This document shows, piece by piece, positions 62,570-64,000 of a stretch of 64,000 nucleotides of DNA. The position numbers were made by a program, and so were the translations under genes. The DNA is from Georgenia sp. M64. GTDB taxonomy: Bacteria > Actinomycetota > Actinomycetes > Actinomycetales > Actinomycetaceae. The stretch is taken from the NCBI RefSeq assembly GCF_038049925.1, contig NZ_CP145809.1:930001-994000 (forward strand), given 5' to 3'. The notes beneath the pieces were generated by a model, which saw nothing but the letters and a program-made list of their open reading frames with translations, ran no database searches and had not been told where the DNA came from. How positions within the stretch are numbered: position 1 is the first letter of the stretch; the number at the start of each line of letters is the position of its first letter.

Positions 62570-63940
62570 TCAGCGGGCGCGGCGCTCGTCGTCGCGCGGG
62601 TCGAGGTCGACGTGCCGGGTCGGGATCGCCGGCTCGCCCTCGCTGAGGCGCCAGGCCTGGTACGGCAGCTCCGCCCGTGAGGCGAGGTGACGCTGGGCGG
62701 CGGCCTCCAGGGCACCCGGACCGCGGTGCTCCTCGACGATCTCCCCGCCGACCACCAGCGGTACCTGCAGCGGCCGGGCGCCCGCCCGCTCGATCTCCGT
62801 CCGCGCCCGGGCCACGTCGGACGTGGCGACCACGAGCTCCTCGACGGCCCGGCCGGCCTCGTCCAGCACCCGGCCGGCCACCTTGTGCCCGCCCATCGAG
62901 GTCTTCGAGGCCGACGCCTTGGCGACCTCCTCCATCCGGCCCTCGGCGTCCTCCCGGACGACGATCTTGTACACGAGCTCGGCCGTGGGGTGGCCCGAGC
63001 CGGTGACGAGCTTGGTGCCGACCCCGTAGGAGTCCACCGGTGCGGCCCCGAGCGCGGCGATGGCGTACTCGTCCAGGTCGGAGGTCACCGTGATCCGGGT
63101 CGAGGTCGCACCGAGCGCGTCGAGCTGCTCGCGGACGGTGAAGGCCTGGGCCACCAGGTCGCCGGAGTCCAGGCGCACCGCGCCGAGCTCGCCGCCGGCC
63201 GCCCGCGCCGCCGCCACCGCCCGCTCGACGCCGCGGGGGACGTCGTAGGTGTCCACGAGCAGGGTGGTGCCCGGGCCGAGGGCCGCCACCTGCGCGGCGA
63301 AGGCCGCCTCCTCGTCGTCGTGGAGGAGGGTGAAGGAGTGCGCGGCCGTCCCGATGGCGCGGATGCCGTAGGAGCGGCCCGCCTCGAGGACCGACGTCCC
63401 GGCGAACCCGCCCACGACGGCGGCGCGGGCGGCGGCCACCGCGGCCGCCTCGTGCGTGCGCCGTGCGCCCATCTCCAGGCAGGGTCGCCCGTGGGCGGCC
63501 ACCGTCATCCGGGAGGCGGCCGCCGCGACGGCGCAGTCGTGGTTGAGGATGGACAGGATCACCGTCTCCAGCACGACGGCGTCCGCGAAGGTGCCCTCGA
63601 CCGTGAGCACCGGTGACCCGGGGAAGAAGACCTCACCCTCGGCGTAGCCGGTGATGTCCCCGCCGAAGCGGTAGCCCGCCAGCCGGTCGAGCGTCTCCCC
63701 GCTCACGACGCCCGCGGCCCCGAGGTAGTCGATCTCGGCCGGACCGAACCGGAACGCCTCGACCGCGTCGAGGATGCGGGCGGTCCCGGCGACGACGCCG
63801 TACCGGCGCCCCGCCGGCAGCCGACGGGCGAAGACCTCGAAGACGCTTCGCCGCTCGGCGGTCCCCGAGCGCACCGCTCCCTCGATCATGGTCAGCTCGT
63901 ACATGTCCGTCAGCAGCGCCGTGCTCGCCGTGGTCCTCAT
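62570..63940 (-). CDS. pncB: Nicotinate phosphoribosyltransferase
   Basis: A 456-residue type II phosphoribosyltransferase that makes nicotinate mononucleotide in the NAD salvage route. N-terminal LLTDMYELTMIEGAV, the central GARRTHEAAAVAAARAA (catalytic His region), VRLDSGDLVAQA and GVGTKLVTGSG (phosphate loop) fit PncB. It sits divergent to a new start at the window edge, the place occupied by clpS next to pncB1 in M. tuberculosis. ATG at 63940 is preferred to GTG at 63946 because the -10 element is exactly 6 nt before it. Confidence 0.93.
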   Translation of the reverse strand: MRTTASTALLTDMYELTMIEGAVRSGTAERRSVFEVFARRLPAGRRYGVVAGTARILDAVEAFRFGPAEIDYLGAAGVVSGETLDRLAGYRFGGDITGYAEGEVFFPGSPVLTVEGTFADAVVLETVILSILNHDCAVAAAASRMTVAAHGRPCLEMGARRTHEAAAVAAARAAVVGGFAGTSVLEAGRSYGIRAIGTAAHSFTLLHDDEEAAFAAQVAALGPGTTLLVDTYDVPRGVERAVAAARAAGGELGAVRLDSGDLVAQAFTVREQLDALGATSTRITVTSDLDEYAIAALGAAPVDSYGVGTKLVTGSGHPTAELVYKIVVREDAEGRMEEVAKASASKTSMGGHKVAGRVLDEAGRAVEELVVATSDVARARTEIERAGARPLQVPLVVGGEIVEEHRGPGALEAAAQRHLASRAELPYQAWRLSEGEPAIPTRHVDLDPRDDERRAR

Positions 63941-63946
63941 GGCCAC

Positions 63947-63952
63947 ACGGTA
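63947..63952 (-). promoter_or_regulatory. -10 element of a leaderless pncB transcript
   Basis: TACCGT on the minus strand ends 6 nt before the ATG at 63940. Confidence 0.55.
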
Positions 63953-63970
63953 GTGGGCCGCCGCTCTGCC

Positions 63971-63976
63971 TAGAGT
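63971..63976 (+). promoter_or_regulatory. -10 element of the gene starting at the window edge
   Basis: TAGAGT ends 7 nt before a GTG at 63984, matching the leaderless pattern. Confidence 0.5.
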
Positions 63977-63983
63977 GGGGGGT

Positions 63984-64000
63984 GTGAGTCCACCCCCCGC
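63984..64000 (+). CDS. Start of a gene running off the window (possibly clpS)
   Basis: Only five full codons are visible (GTG AGT CCA CCC CCC). The -10 element 7 nt upstream and the divergent pncB, which in M. tuberculosis neighbours clpS, suggest an N-terminal Clp adaptor gene. The protein itself cannot be identified from this window. Confidence 0.35.

Overview
The window is a 64 kb stretch of very GC-rich chromosome from a high-GC Gram-positive bacterium. GTG starts, actinobacterial protein families (DUF3117, DUF3107, DUF3152, DUF3039, AdnAB, TatB next to SigE/RseA/HtrA), a tmRNA tag ending in ALAA and many apparently leaderless promoters (TANNNT 6-8 nt before the start codon) point to Actinomycetota. 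The gene mix suits Micrococcales (Georgenia/Cellulomonas-like), but that placement is an inference. Several blocks keep the gene order known from Mycobacterium tuberculosis: dapE-LOG-DUF3117, methyltransferase-sigE-rseA-htrA-tatB-mrp, rhlE-DUF3107-DUF3152-adnA-adnB, prfB-ftsE-ftsX-smpB-ssrA and pncB.

Layout: 1-1312 holds the 3' part of an LpdA-like flavoprotein. 1342-3980 holds two copies of an unusual intergenic element built of 19-bp units; the second copy is interrupted by a complete IS21-family element (1654-3811, istA/istB, target duplication TCGCC). 4146-8257 carries dapE, a LOG-family gene, DUF3117 and pepA. 8216-16369 carries an O-methyltransferase, the sigE/anti-sigma/htrA/tatB envelope-stress group, mrp, a DUF1003 membrane protein and a soluble MgtE-N/CBS protein. 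16542-22120 holds DoxX, a stress protein, a TIM-barrel protein, aminopeptidase P, a PHP phosphoesterase and MarC. 22183-33116 is a DNA/RNA metabolism block: DEAD-box helicase, DUF3107, DUF3152, the AdnA/AdnB helicase-nuclease pair and a phosphotransferase-fold protein with a degraded active site. 33342-38023 is a compact Tad pilus/secretion operon. 38097-43126 holds a LysR regulator, a Bcr/CflA exporter (followed by a third copy of the 19-bp element), Hsp20 and a phosphoribosyltransferase-hydrolase fusion.

43433-50259 is a translation and division block: RF2, FtsEX with a catalytically complete M23 hydrolase, SmpB, an LLM oxidoreductase and tmRNA. 50423-53955 is a two-gene operon of a GH92-type glycosidase and a GT4 glycosyltransferase. 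54061-62316 holds a threonine aldolase, a secreted beta-propeller, an aldo/keto reductase, an FMN reductase, HU, NagB, a DUF3039-helicase pair and a small membrane protein. 62570-63940 is nicotinate phosphoribosyltransferase, divergent from a gene that starts at the window edge.

Most of the window is ordinary housekeeping sequence. The strongest unexplained signal is the 19-bp modular element seen at three sites with the same architecture. Other points of interest are the leaderless promoter set, a likely AUC start codon, a predicted pseudokinase behind adnAB, a cytoplasmic GH92-GT4 pair and the DUF3039-helicase operon.
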